Assembly (NCBI GenBank): GCA_023333565.1 | Contig: JAJKFH010003173.1 | Coordinates: forward strand, 992,001-1,056,000 | Source of the DNA: Puffinus mauretanicus | Taxonomy: Eukaryota; Chordata; Aves; Procellariiformes; Procellariidae | Length of the DNA stretch: 64,000 bases | Reading direction: 5' to 3' | Shown: piece after piece, positions 1 through 13,400 of the stretch | Position numbering within the stretch: position 1 is the stretch's first letter | How the letters are laid out: every line of letters starts with the position of its first letter | Translations under genes and position numbers: made by a program | Notes under the pieces: generated by a model | What the model saw: only the letters and a program-made list of their open reading frames with translations | What the model was told of the DNA's origin: nothing | The model's database searches: none

Positions 1-3000
1 CAGCACGGGGCTGTTTTGGTCGTTTCTGTGCTTAGCGCCGAGGGTAGGCACGGCACGTCGCGGCTCAGCAGTGGATTTTGGACAGAATTGCTGCTGTTTG
101 GGCTCCCCGCATCCCTTCCCCTCGGTGCTCCCAGCCAGCCCTCGCAGGAGGGGGCTGAGCTGCCAGGTCTCGCTGCAAGACTCGGGCACAAGCCCGTGAC
201 CGGGGGGCTGGGGTGCCCGTGGCCGATGGCCCGCGAGCAGGTCTGCCGCAGCACGGCTTCTCCTGCGGGTGTGTGTGGGTCTGTCCCCCTGCCCCGGGGA
301 GGGAGGGCACATTCCCACACTGACGCTGGAAGGGGCAACGTGTGTCTCCTTTGAAGGAGAGGGTGGCTGGTAGCTGAGAAACACATTAGTATTGCTGGCT
401 GCAGCTTTCCTGCCTCCGAGGAGCTCTTGTCAGTGGGTGGCTGTGTTTTTTTGTTGGGGGGTTTGGTTTTTTTTTAAAATTCTATCCCAAACCTGTTTCA
501 GATTAAAAACAAACGCTGTTGCCTATCAGTTTGTTAGTCACTCTAGACCTAATCTCTAAAAATAATCTCTTGCCAGCCCTTCCTCTCCCCCTAGATGGGC
601 AATAATTGTTTCAAGACATGTCAGCTTTTGTTTAAAGTTTGTTCTGTGTTTTCTTGAGGCTCATGTAGAAAGTAAAGGCTGTGTTTTCTTCCTTTAAGGA
701 AAAAAGAGGTGCTGAAAAAGTATTTACTGCAGGGAGCTGTGGGTAGGGAGAGAAGATAAGGCGATGTGCTGGCTGTTAAGGAGATTGTTTGACTCTGCCT
801 CTGGCAGCCCTGTAGTGCTGACGACAATTTGACAATTTACCTGTTGGTATGGGACAGCGTGGGACAGCAGGGGACGGTCACACGCTGCCATGTGCGAGCA
901 GGGCTCAGACGAGCAGCCGAACCATGCACAGTGCCCTGGGCAGAGGAGAGGGACCTGCTTACTGTTACTCCTTTATAAGCAACAAGGTCTATTTCCCATC
1001 AGTCCTGGAAAGTAAGCCCTTCTTCTGATTTTGATGTATTTTGATTAAATATTAGTCCACCCCTTGGCTCCCTTCACTTTATTTCCTGCGGGCAGATCTG
1101 CATGTCATCGCCCAGAAGGCTCCTCTTGCGCCATTTGCATGTCACCGCCAGCATGCTCTTCCAGTTGTGTTTTTCACATGTGCCTGCGTACATCGTGCGT
1201 GATGTGTCTGAGCCCAGAGCCTCATCGCATCCGTGCTGCTCGGCTCCCCTCTGCTCTGGCTGGCAGCGGCGCGAGGTCAAGGCTGAGGGTCTGTGCTCGC
1301 AGGGACTGCCCCGCGCTGCTCTAGTCTGAGGTCTGGGAGCAGATGGAAATGCCTCTTGGGAACGTGTTTTAAAAAAGATGGGTTTTTTTATCTGAGTGCT
1401 GCTATGGTGAAGGAGGAGTTTAAATGAGATTGAACGCATGCACTTTAAGGGAATAGTTTTCCGAATGTAAGAAGTAACTTTTAGGAAGGAAGAGCTTGCT
1501 CGTTTAATTAGGAGAAATAGCTCAGATTTGCAGCTCCTGCGCTTGTTTGAGGGTCACTTTCTCAAATCAGCCTTCTCCCCATCACCTCCACCTGCGTGTG
1601 GGGATGCGTGTGCTCACGGCTGTGCAAGCACACGCGTTTCCCATGTGCCCCGGCAGATAAATATTGCATACTTGCTCTGGTACGTGACAGTTACGCCAGG
1701 GCTGTCATGTTCTTACCTGGCTCTGCTGTTTCTACTGGTTTTGTCCATGAAAGGGAGATTGACAGTGCTGGGAATTGGCCACCAGTCCCAGGAGGAACGG
1801 GTTTGTAGGTTCTTCTGGCAGTCTGAGCATCTGGGACGCATCAATTCACGAATGTGGTAACAGCTTATCAGGGAATTGTGGTTTGGATTGCAGCAAAATC
1901 CCAGAATGAGGAAACCTCTGTTTAATCTGGAGTGTTCTGTCAGCCTGAGTGTGATTTTTAAAAGAAAAAATGATTTTGCAGAAGTTTTTTGTGCCCTCTG
2001 GGAACTTTGTCCCAATTCAGGTCCCATTTGTAATAATAAAGTAAAATACATCGGTGGTCGTTCCCTCCTTATTTTTTTTGCCTCCCTTCATTTGCCTTTT
2101 CCATTGCTTGCTTTTCCCGGCAGTGTTGCTCAGTACTAGAGACTTAGTGCTGCCCGTTAGAGACAGGGTTTGAACCGAGAAGTTCAGTGGTCTGTTCAGC
2201 TCCACGTCCCACCTGGCAGGTTCGGGCGTCCGGGGTGAGAACCGGAGCAATAGGAACATCCAGGTGCATCTGCCACAGACATGAATTTCAACTCCACCTT
2301 AAATCAAGGGCTGAGAAGTGTTTGGGCTATAATGCTTTTGTGAAATTGCCAACTGGACTGTTAAATAGCTGTGGTTTGTGTTACGAGGAGGAGATATTTT
2401 TAATGCATGGACTGGCTGTGCTGAATTCTAGCTGGTGTTTGGTAGCGCCAGGAGAAAGCGGCCTTTCTCTACCTCCACCCCCAAGAACTGTACATGAAGC
2501 TGCGGGCTCCGGCATATGCAGGTAAATGGGATGTGGAAGAGGCAAGTTGGCCTGATGTGCACTGGGCTGATGTTGGTGGGAGCAGGGGGACATCCTCCGG
2601 GTGAGCTACAGCCCAGGGAGCCCTTGCTCCTTATTGCCATCCTGAGCGCATCTCCCTGGGAGCCTCGGTGGCCAGCCCCTGTGGGGGACAAACCCCAGAC
2701 CTGCCCTGCGGAGTGTTGTTTTCCATGCTAGCGCAGAGAGTACAAGGAGCCGTCATCCATGGCACTGGTGAGACCGTCTGAATACGAAACCCCACAGGGC
2801 ACCTTTTGACAGGTCCCCAGCAGCTTTAAATATGGGACCTGCAGGAAGCTGGCGGTTTGGATGGTCTAAAGAAATTATTTGCCTTGCCCAGCCGCTGCTG
2901 AAGCTCATTGTGTATCTCTGATCTAACGCGGAGCCGGAGTAACCACAAACATGAGCTAACAAGCAGCGAGCAGACACCCCACCTTCCTGGATTTTGCTGG

Positions 3001-6000
3001 CTGCTCTCGTCTGCATTATTCAAAACCTTTGGGGGATGTGATCTGCATTCCTTATGGCCAAGCAAAGGCACCACGGGATCTCTGATCCCCTTTGGGGGGA
3101 GATTACATGAGATTGCAGAGACTGGCAGGGAAATTGCTCAGAATTTCACCTATCATACCAAGTACGCCTGTGTGTGGACATATATAGGCATGCGTGGCTC
3201 CCCGTGCTCCTCACCGGTGGGCAGGGGAGATGGCTCGGAGCAGGCGAGCGTGCGAGGGAGAGACACGGGGGTGGGTTTCTGCAGAAAAGATGCACCCAAG
3301 AGAAAGGCGTGTGCGATACGGGGACGTTAGCAAAGATAGTGCTCCATCAAAGGGGAGTTAATTTGAGCAGGAGGTGGTGAAATGAAATGCCAGGCAGCAT
3401 CTTTTTTTGGGGAAAGGAATTGGAGAGGAAGGTGAAGCATGGACAGATGGGATTTGACTGTCTAAATCTTTAAGGAAAATAAGTCTGGAAGCACGTAGGA
3501 TTCTGCTGTGAGACGCTTTACCTCACATCCCAATTAACACAAGCAAATACAGAAACTGTGCTGAGCATAAGATACATGTGTTGATATTTAATTATATACC
3601 AAAACCCAGGTCTGTTACGGCCGCTCCCAGGAGTAGGAGCACAGGCGATACAAAGTGTGCCGCAGTTAATTTAAAAATACTTTGATGAATTTATTAAAGA
3701 GGTGTTGGATCCTCTCTTTGTCAGCAGCGTGTGAGACAGCGACAGCAGGTGGGTCCCGGTCCCTGCGCCCATGGGGAGCCCGTGCCACCACCTACGCGCA
3801 CCAGCGTCCTGCCAGCCCGCTGCCCGTCCCTGTCCCGCTGCCTGGAGCTCGCTGGGGGCTGCCTCGTCCACCCCCCAGGCTCAGCTCTTTGCTGGGAGCT
3901 CTGCCGTCAGCGCTGACACCGAGCTGGTCTGTTTGAGACTTGGCACTGTCGTTCCTGGCCCCGGGTGCTTGCAGCAGAGGCGGGTGCCGTGTCCTGGCTC
4001 GCTGCGGGGATGGGCAGCAGCTGGGAAATGGGCTGGAGCGAAACGTGGGGGCTGAGCCCTGGGGAATTGCTCTGTGCTGCAGGGACTGCTCAGTGTCCCT
4101 GCGTGGTGGCAGCCCACAGCTGGGACGGGACAGGCTTTAGCTGGGACCGCCCTGACCGGGTCTCCTGCACGTGCACATGTGCCTGGCTCGCACGGCTCTG
4201 CTTCCAGCCTCGGGTATCCTGAGCCCCCTAAACGGTTTCCCAGCAGCATCAACAACAGGATAGAGAGACGATAACACTGCAACTATTTAGGGTGGGAAAA
4301 GCGAGCGGAGCTCAGCTGACCTGCTGAAACAGCATCTGGGTAATAATCTGGGAGCTGCACTGCTCTCGGACTCCTTTATGTTTCCTGTTCGGTTTGCTTT
4401 TATTGGCCTTCCCGGCTTTAAAGGTGCAGGTTTCTCCCTGCATCTCCCAACTGCTCTACAACTTCTTGGAAGAAAGATCAGGGCCTGACCAGTGCTAATT
4501 TAGTTTTAAAATGCATTCAGTACAAGGAACTGCAGTTTTACTAGAGCATAAAGAGCACCTGTGCAAGCTCCTCTTTCATGCCTCCTTTTGCCTTCTACTC
4601 AAGCTTTTTGCTCAGATATCAGCAGGGATCTGTGCATTATTTATTTACACTGCAGTAATACAGAGCAAATCCCTCCACCACTAGTGTGCTGGCTGTTCCC
4701 TTACACAGCCCCAAAGAGTGTATACTAGGATGGAAATGAGGATAAACTTTGACCATTTTACAACTGGAAAAGGAGGATACAATGATGGTGCCCAAGGGCA
4801 TGCAAAGAAGATTGCTGGAGCTGGGTTAGGTCGTAGCCCCAACTTCTCTCCTGTTGCAGGGGGAAGGCTGTCATGGCCCAGAGGTCCCCTTCCCCATCCT
4901 CTGTCCTTGACCATGGCTGAAACATCAGGAAGGGCTTAAATGTGAACCCATCGCAAAATCACACTGTCAGAGCAGCAGCATCTTCCAGTCTGGACTGGAG
5001 CCAGTGGCTTCATGGGCAAAGGCTTTGTATCGCAATCCACCGCGCTGCGCATCCCCCCGCGTTCCTCTGGCACTGGTGGCTGCTGCTGCAGGGACGTTCT
5101 GCAGATTCCCACAGAACGGTGCCTTCTCCAGAAACTTTCCTGGCTGTCTTCACCGCAGGAATCCAGATGGCTATTTTTCACACAATCTGGTCACGCTAGG
5201 CTCAGCTAGAGGTGAGTGCATCTCTGCGTGGAAGGGCTGGCAAACCTCTGCTCACATCAGGCAGGACCGAGAAACTTTGGGGGATTTGGATGCCTTATGG
5301 ATGCTGCAGAGCGCTTTACCCTAAAGCGCAGGCCAAGCTGTGAGTCAGCGTTAATGTCAGATAACAGCAGCAAGTCGTTTCAGGCCAGCTTTTGGTGTTA
5401 AAGGAACATAAACCCAGTGCAGTTTTTCTACCTGGAAGCAATGTCAGCATCTGTGGCAAAGACGACTTAAATGCACTATTGAAAATGCTGGAGCCGGGCA
5501 GAGCGCACGCAAAGCTGGACCAAGGTAGACGAGATGTCCTGGGAAGCTTCTTCTGACTCGCTCCCCATGCCTTTGCCCTCCTTGCAGGCAGGGAGATGTT
5601 TCCTGCAAGGGACGTGCAGGATGGGTGCCAGCCGCAGCTGCCCTCGTGCTACGGCGTCCTCCTGATGCTGCCTGGGGCGAGCAGTGCAACACATGGGAGA
5701 AGCCAAGCTCTGCCCCTCCAAACAACCAAGCCGCTTTTATTTCTCCATTAAAGGAGTGCACGGTGCCAAATTTGGGCTAATGGCACCTTTCACCTCCCCC
5801 TTGTCCCTGCTTCTCCCCCATGTAATCAATGTCCCTCTGCAGAACAGGGCGCGTTGCCTCCCTGCAGAAGTAATTGAAAAACTCGCAGAAACGTAAATAA
5901 TTAAGGCTTGTTGTGGTGTACAGGGAGCATCCTCCCAAGCGTCTTGTTGGAGTAGGTTAGTGCCAGCTGATGGATAGGCAGTTGCCTTGATCGATGTCCC

Positions 6001-6723
6001 TAACTCAGGGACGCTCATGTTAAAGTGACAAAGCTGCTGTCAGTCCGGAGACAAAGGCTGCATGTTGTTGTCTACAATGAAACTGTGAAGCTGGAGGCAG
6101 TCTCATGTAGGAATTAAAGATTTCGGGTGCTTGCTGTGGAAGAAGGAGGGGGTCTCGCCGCTCTGCTCCTCTCCTCTTCCTACCCAGCTGTGGGATGTCA
6201 TCTGTCTCAGCTGGCTGGTTTTCACTGTTGCTGTGTAGCTCAAAAACTCAGGATGCACTTAAAGATTTTTGAGGATGGCAGTGTTTTGGATAGTGAAAGC
6301 AAAATGGAGGCTATATTATCTGGCTTGCTTTTAAGCAGGCAGTGGAAGTGAAGAAGCCGTTTCCTGGATGAATACTTCCAAGCCTGCACCGTATCTGGGC
6401 AGTCAGCAGGTCCCGGTGCTGCCGCCTCGGCATTGCCTCCCATATCGCTCCTCTAGCGCGAGCACGCAGATCACAAGCCTCCAAGCAAGAGACGGAGCCG
6501 AAACCCCACGATAAACAAAGCATCTGCCTTCCGTGCCACGTGCAGAAGACAGAGCCTACGGATGCAGCCTGGATCAGTTGTGAAGGCTTTGCCCCTTCCA
6601 TGTGTAAAACATCCAGAGCAAATGTAGAGTGACAGGAAAGGGGTCACTGGTCTGGGTCAGCGCTGAGGTGGTGGAGGAGATAATCAGACTCTTTTCCTTC
6701 CAGTTCAGTGGCTGCCAAAAACA

Positions 6724-6943
6724 CCGGAGCGCCGTACAAAACTGCGGAGCCTAGCGAAGCAGAAGCACTCAGCCGGCCGTCGTTATCGAAGGCTGGCGAT
6801 GGCGGGGACGGCGGAGCCCAACTTCCGCACCCCGGAGTGCCGCTGTGGAGCTCAGCCCTCGCTCGCTTTGCTCTGCGCCGCGGAGCGATGGCGATTGGGG
6901 TTTGCAAGTCGGAGCGTGTAACGTGTGCGTTGCCCCGTATCGC
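6724..6943. promoter_or_regulatory. Intronic CpG island
   Basis: I count 29 CpG dinucleotides in about 220 bases, a density at or above that expected from base composition, whereas the surrounding kilobases have few. In vertebrates such unmethylated-looking islands usually mark promoters or strong enhancers. It sits about 20.5 kb upstream of exon A, so it could be an internal PLXNA2 promoter, the promoter of an unannotated RNA, or an orphan island. There is no clear TATA box. A chance frame on the + strand runs 6708-6947 with no recognisable similarity. An AT-rich block follows at once. Function is inferred; the CpG count is direct. Confidence 0.6.
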
Positions 6944-6984
6944 CTGAGAGGTGGCAAAGCTTTCCTCGTTGGATGCTTTTGCAA

Positions 6985-7480
6985 AGTGTTTTGCAGTCCC
7001 TCGGGGACTTAGGGGCATGTTGAAGCACAGCAGCCAGCTTGTATTAGTATTGCTGCTAATAAAACTAAATAGCATATATGCTCCATACGGGCCTGAGCAA
7101 AACCAGAAGACAGTGTTAAGAAAGTGCTGCATTAAATTAGACACCACTAATGCTGCTATAAGGGTTTTTCTATCTAGCAGTCTCACAAGGAGCATATTGA
7201 TAGTTTGCCGCGGTTTAGTTCAAATCTTCCTCCCCAAATAAGGCTTTGCTTGTGATAGCATCGTTGAAAAGGCTCCCTGCAGGGGCTATTTTGACAGTGT
7301 GATAAAATATAATACAGTAGATATCGTCCCATTTGTGATTTATGAGGAATTTTGTAACCTAAGGGGATTAATTCTATATCACGTTATGGCACATAGTGTA
7401 GATTCTCTCCTCTTGCTCTTTCTTTGCATACATAATGAGCAAACCTTCTTATGAATTTGCTTGTATCTGAAAAATCTTGT
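6985..7480. promoter_or_regulatory. Candidate conserved non-coding element next to CpG island
   Basis: This is a low-GC block with several TAAT and ATTA homeodomain cores (for example around 7047-7065 and 7135-7155). The pair of near-identical words ATTGCTGCTAAT and ACTAATGCTGCT lies about 100 bases apart. The composition changes abruptly from the adjacent CpG island. No repeat family was recognised. Conservation cannot be measured from one sequence, so this is a composition- and motif-based candidate only. Confidence 0.3.
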
Positions 7481-10400
7481 GACTGGGTTTGAGCTAATCA
7501 GGTTCCCGTCTCCAGTATCTTTTCCTTGGTTTGTCCCCAGATGATCTCAGGGACCCACAGTTATCCCACTTTCTCAAAAGCACAAAATAAAACGCTTTCT
7601 GTGAAAGTTGCAGTTGCTTTTGACAACTCGATGGCTCTTTGCAATCGGGAAACCACAAAAAACCGCCTGCTCTCCCCAGTTCAGCACCAGATCTCTGCTG
7701 CTTTGTGTCTTCCGTTGTCATTTACAGCCCTGCGAAGCGGATGTGAATGGTGTGAGTGAATGCAAGATGCTGATTTAGGAGTTTTGAGATATGTGGTTTT
7801 TAGAGGCACCTAGACAATTCAACAGTGAAAATCAATGGGACTTGTATGTTTTTGGAAATCTATCTTTGCTCGCTGAGCACGTGTGCAAATGATCAACAAC
7901 TTGAGACGGGAGATTTGTTCCTTGCTACCTCTTCCTGTCAGCTTTTATTTGCCTTCTGTTGCCCTTATGCACAATCTATAAGCCCTCCTCTTTTACGTGA
8001 TTGTCTCAATTTGCATTTCCAGCAGATCCACTGACATTTGGCTGGACTCTGGGTGAATCACTCCTTGAAATTAGCCTGCATGTTGAGTTTGTTCTGGGAA
8101 GATAAGAAGGAAAGTAGCAGGGGGGGCTGGGGGGAATTATGCGTGTGAAACTGCACTGTGAAATTAGCACCAACAGTCAGACTCCAGGCCAGCAGTATTT
8201 CTCTGGGATTTGTTTTGGAAGCAGAATTTTTTACCATGGGCAATAGACTCGTCTCCCTCACCCCACTGGCTTTCAATCCCAGCACAAGCCCATCTGAGGA
8301 AGCCAAAGGATAAATTGTCTGCTAGCTTACTCTAAAGTTGCTCTGTAGTGCTGGCAATGTGATACTGAAGAGGAATTTTAATTTCATGCTGTGTAAGAAG
8401 AGTGCATGCAACAGTGGCAGCCGTATGGATTTTCATATGAATAGACGTACAGTATTCATAACAGGGTAGCAGTGTTGTCCTGCAGGTTTTCATTCTTCTT
8501 GTTTCTTTGCTGTTTTCACATTTCCCTTTGCTGTCCACCCATTCTCGCACTTGCTGAAATGGAAAGTATGTCCTTGCCAGATGGATGTACAAAGTGACGA
8601 GCCTGTTTCTCAGTTATATTGCAATTGGCTTCAGAGACCTTTTGTTGCTTTAATTTCTGTGCAATCCAAGTGCAAGTCTGTTTTGCTTGAGAGGGAACAT
8701 TTTTTAGCCTTGTGCCTCTCTTGCTGGGCTTTGCGGGTATCTAAGCAAGAGCAGTTTTCAGACAGTAGAGCCCATTAATGCTGCTCTGTCTCAAGGGCAC
8801 TCTAAAATAATGCGACTTAAATGGCTTGCTTGGTGGGGGAAGGCAGGTCGCATGAATGGCCAATTTGCCAGCAGAGGATCCGTGCGGACGGGGCGTGCAG
8901 GGCTGGACTGGGTACGGTTGATGCATTTCAGCCGTTTCTGCCTCTGAGTGCTGGTGACCGCTTTAGTTTTCACCCAGGAGATGAAGTCATCTCAGTGGCA
9001 AAGAATTTGGTTTGTAAAATTATCTGTGTTGCACTTTTCTTGGGGGGTGTTTTGTTTTATTTTATTTTACAGTTTTTTATGTATATGTTAGGAAAGGAGC
9101 CTGAAGTGATTTTTTTGAGGTTGCTGATTTAATACATTCTCCACAGCCAGAAAATTTACTTTAAATGAACTATTCCTAATCACATCTGTGAGGTGCATTG
9201 CTTTGCCGGTTTCCATGCTAACCTGGTCATTAATGCATCTGCACATCCCTGCATGTCCATCAAACCCAATCAGTTTTGCCAGTTAGGACAGGTGAATAAA
9301 TCTGCCTGCCTGCAGACGCTGCTCTCTCTAATATCCCTGCGTGGTAGGAGAAGGCATGAATCAGGGAAATCCTTTTCCCAGCTGCTGAAGAGGTGTGTAC
9401 GTGCACCAGGAGATGAGCAGAGAAATACAAGGGACTCGTCAGCGCGCTCAGCCTCTCACTGAAGTTAGCAAATGAGGCTGGAGGAAGAGTTTGCAGCAAT
9501 GCAAATGATTCTCGCTCCCATCCTCATCTTCTCTCTTTGACAGCTGCTGGCAGCACGTGAAGCTGAAGCCCAGCAGTGCCGGAGCTGGCTCCTTGCATTT
9601 CTTGCCAGCCGGTGTGAAAGATAGAGAAACCCGGCAGCGTCACCAGATGGACTTTGCTTTGCAATCATTTACCATCCTGACGGGTTTGTCAGGGCACATC
9701 CTGCGCTCCGGTCCCACAATGTCCCGTGCTTTGTTCCTGCCGGGTGAGATGGGAGATGTTCCTGCAGGTGAGGGGAGATGGCAGCTTTGGCCGGCGCCTC
9801 GCACCTCTGGGCTAACCCCGGTGACGGATGTGTCCCAGCAGAAACATTACACACTTGAGGCATCTAGATTTAATGGCTTCCTTTACGGCTGTAGATTGAT
9901 ACAGCTGGGAAACACATTAGAGTTCAGCAGCAAAGCAGACCCATAATTAATAAAATACAGATTTTTTCATTTGAAATCATTGCCCGAAATAGCTCACTAA
10001 TGGAGGGAGAGCTATCTGCTGAGTTAAAGTGCCGAGTCTGCCCCTGCCTGCTGGCACGCTTGCGGGTGTCCCTTCAGAGAAGGGCCCGAGGGCCGAGCTC
10101 CGCCGCTGCCCCCAGCACCCTCCGGGCACCCAGCGAGGGGGGAGCAGCCCCGCAGAGCTGCGACGGGGCAGGGGGCACCACCAAGTCTGAGCTCTGACGA
10201 GCAAGTGCCTGCCCGCTGCCGGAGCCTGGCTAAGTCCGGCAAAATCCGACCAGCCTGTGAGATCAGACATTTCTCACCAAAATAAGTTAAAAGCAGTTTG
10301 AAGTCAGTGAATTCAGAATCAGGTTAAACCCAGTAACCCCGTGAGCTGCTGTGCTTCCTCTGTCGAACGTCTGGTGGTTTCTTGCCCTGGGTACGTCTGA

Positions 10401-13400
10401 GGGATGTGCTCGTGGCCGGGGAAGGAGCTGGCACTGCTGCTCCAGCAGCCTGGCTTAGAGAGGCTATGAAGAAGCTGTTTCAAGTGCAGGTTAAGAGGGA
10501 AGCTAAAGTGACAAAGAAAATAGCCCTTTGGCACTTGTAGAGGCTTTGGGATCCTCTCATAAATCAAAGCATGCAGGTAGCCTCCAGGTGTGGGAGCGCA
10601 GAACCACAAAACAGTGTTAATGAGGCCACGGAGCATCCTTCCCAGCCCTTCCGAGGTGGCAAAAGCGAGTGTGTTTTATCTTGCAGAGCCTGTGACTCTA
10701 ATGACGGTGCCAGTCCTTCAGAAGGAAAAAAGGGACAGTCTGGGGAAAAGGACCTTCTGGGCTGGCTCGTTCCCAAAGATACAGGAGCGTACGAAGCTGC
10801 TCATGTTGCTTGCCTGCTAATTGGAGTTGGCTGTAGCTGATTTAGAAAGTGATGGCCTTAGGGAGCTGAGATTGGTGTTTGTGTTTGTCTGGGATTAAAT
10901 ACAGATGGAATTAAAAGGGAAAAAACTTGATTCAAGAAGGAAGCTTTGATGGAAATAAATTCATGCTGGTAAGGAGAGAGTGGGTAGATGCTGCGGTCGC
11001 CTGGTCTGGGTTTCAGTAGCATTCCCGTAGAAGCGCTCAGGGAAACAATAAAAGGGTAGAGACAGAAATAGAAAGCAAAAAGATGAGTGGACTCTGATGA
11101 AAGAAGTCATATTAATAATGAAAACTGAAGGTTTTGAAGCTGCTTTAGAATAAATTTTCAAGGCATAAAACCTCTCAGGAGCAGACTCTTTGGAGGTTGG
11201 CTCAGCCATTTGGTTAAGTCACAGATCACAGGATTCCAGATGTAGAGAACAGGACCCGGCTCCCAGCCAGGCTTCCTGCTCTGCTCCCGTAGAAACACAA
11301 ACTGCAGGAAAAGGCAGTGAAATACCTGGTGTGTTGAAATTGCCAAGCCATAGGACTCCAACACCAGCAAAATTCGAGTCTCATGGTTTTAGGTCACTGA
11401 AAGATTTCTTTGCAGCTGAGTGCAAACCATGACATAACTAATAAATCATGACACTGACAAAATATGAGGCCTGAAATCGTTAGCAGATTATATTATGCAG
11501 ATGTATGGATATGGAGGGGGCACTGTGTTAGTTCCGGTGCAATAGGAAGAGAAAGGCGAGAAGTAGCTCAGCTCCTCTGATAATACACAGTGGCATCGTG
11601 CTATAGTTGCCAAGAGGCTGCTGCAGTTACCAGCACTCAGTCACTGGGGAAGTCTGTCCTGGAAGATAGCTCTCCATATCAGTTCTGTCTCTTGGGTTTT
11701 TTGGCTCAGTTTATAGCTCTGACTCTAAAAGTTTTAGAAACATTTGATGCCTGGTCTCTTTTTAGTGAGAGCAATTCAATAACTTACCTTGTTAGAAACT
11801 TCAGCTTGTGGGGGCAGGAAGGTGGAAGCTGATAGTCTCAAAACCCAACATTGTCCTTCAAGTCACTTAACAGCTGGCTATAGGTAAGTTGAGCAGCTCC
11901 CTTTCCTTCCAACACCTCTTTCTGCCCCCTTCACCACCCCCTGACACTTCTTACCGCCCAGCTGCAAATCTCCTGCCAGTGCTCATTAACACAAATGCAA
12001 AGACTCCCGAGACTCCTGGGTCTGTCTGGAGACACTTCCACCATCCTCTGGCGAAACGGTGGCTGAGAAAATACCCAGCTCACTGGGATGTAGCTTTGAT
12101 GTAGCTTCATCGCCTATGAGCTGGTAGCAGAAGATGCTGGGGTGGCTGTTGCTTATACCCAGCTGGTGTCTCAGTCCCAGCTTCCTGCCAGGCCGACCTG
12201 GGGCTGTGTTCCCAGTTGTACGTTGCTGGATGTGCAATAGGGAAAGTGAGCAAAAAAAGGCAGCCAGCCCCCAGAGAGCTGCGTACAGCTCTTCTCGTCA
12301 GCTAGCGGCTCTCCACAGACCTTTAAGATGCCTTGCTTTGGGAAGGCATGGGCGATGGAGAGAAGAATTTGTGTTGGATCTAAAGCAAAGAGACCACAGA
12401 CCAGTCAACACACAGACTCATGTGTCGCTGGCATTCAATACTGGGGGTTTTGGCAGGAAGAATTTCCCTAAAGCTGACTAAAAGCTGGAATAATTACTAT
12501 GAGACAGAAAAACACCCAGATCGCTGTGACCACTGACAACCACAGTGTGCAAATGTGATATGCCATCTGGAATGCGTTAGCAAAAGCGTCCCCATCCATG
12601 TGTTTGACTTGGTGCAGAAAGCATGGTCAGAAAGGGAAGGGGTGAGCACATTGCAGGTTTGGGTGGTTGTAAACGTGACTCGGGACGTGCCTGCAGGTTC
12701 CCACCTCCTGAGCCACAGCAAAGAGGAGGGAGATGTGCAATTTCTATCATTGCCTTTTGAAACGTGGTCACCAGGCGCCTGTATCGTGGGTGGGCTGGGG
12801 GAAAGAATCAGAAGGGTAAAAGTGAGAACACTCATGCTTTGAGATAAAGACAGTTTAATAGGTAAAGCAAAAGCTGCGCGCGCAAGCAAAGCAAACCAAG
12901 GAATTCATTCACCACTTCCCACCGGCAGGCAGGCGTTCAGCCATCTCCAGGAAAGCAGGGCTCCATCACGCGTAACGGTGACTTGGGAAGACAAACGCCA
13001 TCGCTCCAAATGTCATCCCCTCCTTCCTTCTTCTCCCCCCAGCTTTATATGCTGAGCATGACGCCATATGGTATGGAACATCCCTTTGGTCAGTTGGGGT
13101 CAGCTGTCCCAGCCGTGTCCCCTCCAACTCCTTGTGCACCCTCAGCCTCCTCGCTGGTGGGGTGGGGTGAGGAGCAGAAGAGGCCTTGACCCTGTGTAAG
13201 CACTGCTCAGCAGTAACAAAACCATCCCTGTGTTATCAACACTGTTTCTAGCACAGATCCAAAACATAGCCCCATACAGCTACCATGAAGAGAGTTAACT
13301 CTGCCGCAGCCAAAACCAGCACAGCCTGCGAGACAGCGGCTCGCTGGCCGGAGGTCCCCTGGGAGGCCTTTGAGCAGAAGGCCGTTTGCTTGGCTTGAAG

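Noticed and set aside
6644..7195. 183-codon open frame on the minus strand over the CpG island
   Set aside because: No similarity to a known family, no start or splice context. The frame crosses an abrupt composition change, and its length is explained by the stop-poor CpG-rich sequence.
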